A stretch of DNA of 64,000 nt, taken from TMED14 sp964475135 (GTDB lineage Bacteria > Bacteroidota > Bacteroidia > Flavobacteriales > Schleiferiaceae). Location: the NCBI GenBank assembly GCA_964475135.1, contig CAYYWL010000005.1, forward strand, positions 8,265 to 72,264, read 5' to 3'. Below, piece by piece: positions 62,909-64,000 of the stretch. Under the pieces are notes generated by a model. It saw nothing but the letters and a program-made list of their open reading frames with translations. It was not told the origin of the DNA and ran no database searches. Position numbers and translations under genes: made by a program. The first letter of the stretch is position 1, and each line of letters opens with the position of its first letter.

Positions 62909-62913
62909 AGCTT

Positions 62914-63312
62914 ATGATTGCACTGATCCTCGCGCTCCACTTCAACACCTCGGATTCGGTGGTCACTGGCCGCGGAGCAGCCCTTCATTCCTATTGGGAG
63001 TCGAGTGCGAACGCCCAAAAATCCGCGCGCAGCGCAAGCGGTAGCCAAGGGGCCGAACGCTACAGTGTTCAAGTGTATGCTGGCCGTCGTGCGGACGCAA
63101 ATGCGGTGTTTGCCCGCCTTACCGATTCGGTCGGGGCTGTGGTACCCGTGGTACTGCACTTCGACGAGCCTCAATTCAAGGTATTTGTTGGAATTTACGG
63201 CAGCCGCCTCGAAGCAGAATACGCCCTGCGCCGCTGGCGTTCACGCTATCCGACGGCCTTTGCCGTTCAAGCTCCGAATCAGCGGTTCAAAAAGGGCTCG
63301 AGCTTCCGCTGA
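62914..63312 (+). CDS. SPOR-domain protein
   Basis: A 132-residue protein. The first 12 residues (IALILALHF) are a weak hydrophobic start, followed by a Ser/Ala-rich stretch and a SPOR-like domain (about 55-125): ERYSVQVYAGRRADANAVFA, VVPVVLHFDEPQFKVFVGIY and SRLEAEYALRRWRSRYPTAF. SPOR domains bind denuded peptidoglycan glycans, often at division sites. Its signal sequence looks short and may be atypical. The 3' end overlaps the convergent thioredoxin gene by 34 bases. Confidence 0.78.
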   Translation: MIALILALHFNTSDSVVTGRGAALHSYWESSANAQKSARSASGSQGAERYSVQVYAGRRADANAVFARLTDSVGAVVPVVLHFDEPQFKVFVGIYGSRLEAEYALRRWRSRYPTAFAVQAPNQRFKKGSSFR

Positions 63313-63584
63313 AGCGCCGCGGCCGGCATGACACCGGACTGGCGCCACAAAATTTCTCCCTTGCGAAATAAGGCTAAAGTCGGAACGCCCTGAACGCGGT
63401 AGTTCTGGGCCACCGCCGGGTTGCGGTCCACATCAATTTTGACGATACGCAGGCGCCCATCCATGAGTCGGTGCAGTTCGACCAAAATGGGGGCCATGCT
63501 CTTGCACGGCCCGCACCATTCGGCGAAAAAGTCAACGAGCACGGGCTCGTCGCCACCTACGAGTTCGTTGAACTTCGCGTTCAT
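63279..63584 (-). CDS. Thioredoxin
   Basis: A 101-residue thioredoxin with the classic active site DFFAEWCGPCKSMAP (Cys24, Cys27) and the conserved cis-Pro in YRVQGVPTLALFRKGE. There is no signal peptide, so it acts in the cytoplasm. It overlaps the upstream rhodanese gene by four bases (ATGA) and the convergent SPOR gene by 34. It may be one of several thioredoxins in the genome, so trxA is not asserted. Confidence 0.94.
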   Translation of the reverse strand: MNAKFNELVGGDEPVLVDFFAEWCGPCKSMAPILVELHRLMDGRLRIVKIDVDRNPAVAQNYRVQGVPTLALFRKGEILWRQSGVMPAAALQRKLEPFLNR

Positions 63585-63997
63585 TTCTTCACCACAGGCT
63601 TGCGGGCTGCCATCCAGGCGCCGATTCCGCCCTGAAGGTGGTAGACCTTGGTGAATCCAGCTGCCTTGAGCTTTGAAATTGCTTGACCGCTGCGGCCGCC
63701 CGAACGGCAGTACATGTAGATGGGCTTGTCCTTGCCGAGCGCCGACATTTTAGTCACGAAGGCTGCGTCGTAAAAGTCGATGTGCTTGGCGCCGGCAATT
63801 ATTCCTTCAGCCACTTCACCCGGAGTACGGATGTCCACGAGGATACCCTTTTTGGACTCGCGCTCAAACGTCGCGACGTCCAGGTTTTGGGCGGACAAGA
63901 TTCCACTCGAGGCGAAGACGAGCAGTCCGACGATCCAAGCGCGAAGGCGCGTCCATGGTCCGCCGTTGAGTACGTGAGTGAATCCTTTCTGTTCCAT
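63581..63997 (-). CDS. Exported rhodanese-like sulfurtransferase-fold protein
   Basis: A 138-residue protein. A signal-like hydrophobic segment (LRAWIVGLLVFASSGILSAQ) follows a basic N-terminus. The rhodanese domain has GILVDIRTPGEVAEGIIAGA, HIDFYDAAFV and the active-site loop YMYCRSGGRSGQAISKLKAA with catalytic Cys, then VYHLQGGIGAW. It would act in the periplasm on sulfane sulfur or as a binding domain. The ATG at 63997 is three bases from the window edge, so a longer N-terminus cannot be excluded. It is coupled to the thioredoxin gene by a four-base overlap. Confidence 0.88.
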   Translation of the reverse strand: MEQKGFTHVLNGGPWTRLRAWIVGLLVFASSGILSAQNLDVATFERESKKGILVDIRTPGEVAEGIIAGAKHIDFYDAAFVTKMSALGKDKPIYMYCRSGGRSGQAISKLKAAGFTKVYHLQGGIGAWMAARKPVVKK

Positions 63998-64000
63998 AAT

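Noticed and set aside
62886..62910. CTCAAAA/TTTTGAG inverted repeat before the SPOR gene as an operator
   Set aside because: The right arm is mostly the -7 box itself and the left arm is an A run, so chance pairing is likely.

Overview
The window looks like a chromosome segment of a GC-moderate, aerobic Bacteroidota, most likely a Flavobacteriales relative of the Cryomorphaceae/Schleiferiaceae type. The reasons are type IX secretion and gliding genes (porU, a PorP/SprF protein, gldJ, sprA), T9SS type A and type B sorting domains, an alternative complex III plus caa3-type oxidase cluster, mevalonate-pathway genes, and Bacteroidota-style TAnnTTTG promoter boxes with almost no Shine-Dalgarno signals. 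The group is firm. The family is an inference.

Layout. 0-7 kb: porU (runs off the left edge), a PorP/SprF protein, gldJ, murF and a small outer-membrane protein. 7-13.5 kb: alaS diverging from an operon of M23 peptidase, MerR, LemA, two TPM proteins, a lipoprotein and queD. 13.5-17.3 kb: fabD, a repeat-filled spacer, then mvaD, mevalonate kinase and a short UbiA-like protein. 17.3-25.8 kb: a large T9SS type B surface protein, an M20 peptidase, a PiT phosphate transporter, a YyaL-like thioredoxin-domain protein and tag. 25.7-29.1 kb: tolC, efflux adaptor, tsaB. 29.1-33.3 kb: oxidase accessory and subunit genes (DUF420, SCO, subunits IV and III, a second III-like protein, ctaB). 33.2-43.5 kb: cysQ, tonB, vanZ, gcvH, the 7.3-kb sprA, and ruvA. 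43.5-49.4 kb: a T9SS cargo protein and a group of thioredoxin-fold envelope proteins around a DUF6029-like barrel. 49.4-62.8 kb: queG, ruvB, coxA, coxB and actFEDCBA in one leftward stretch. 62.9-64 kb: a SPOR protein, thioredoxin and rhodanese.

How it works together. ActA-F should oxidise menaquinol and pass electrons to the coxA/coxB/coxC oxidase. ctaB, SCO and DUF420 supply heme and copper or assist assembly. SprA is the T9SS outer-membrane translocon, GldJ and PorP/SprF belong to the motor and adhesin machinery, and PorU trims sorting domains from cargo such as those encoded at 17.3, 43.5 and 44.3 kb.

Assembly note. The run of 100 N inside coxA is flanked by the same 55 bases on both sides. 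Deleting the N run plus one copy restores one open coxA frame, so the gap is almost certainly an unmerged contig overlap.

No tRNA, rRNA, CRISPR array, insertion sequence or phage gene was recognised. No gene-free stretch exceeds about 210 bases. I did not find a convincing wholly new defence or mobile system. The best leads are the thioredoxin-fold/DUF6029 cluster, the start-proximal promoter boxes that imply leaderless mRNAs, the structured repeat spacer before mvaD, and the UbiA-like protein lacking its second metal motif.
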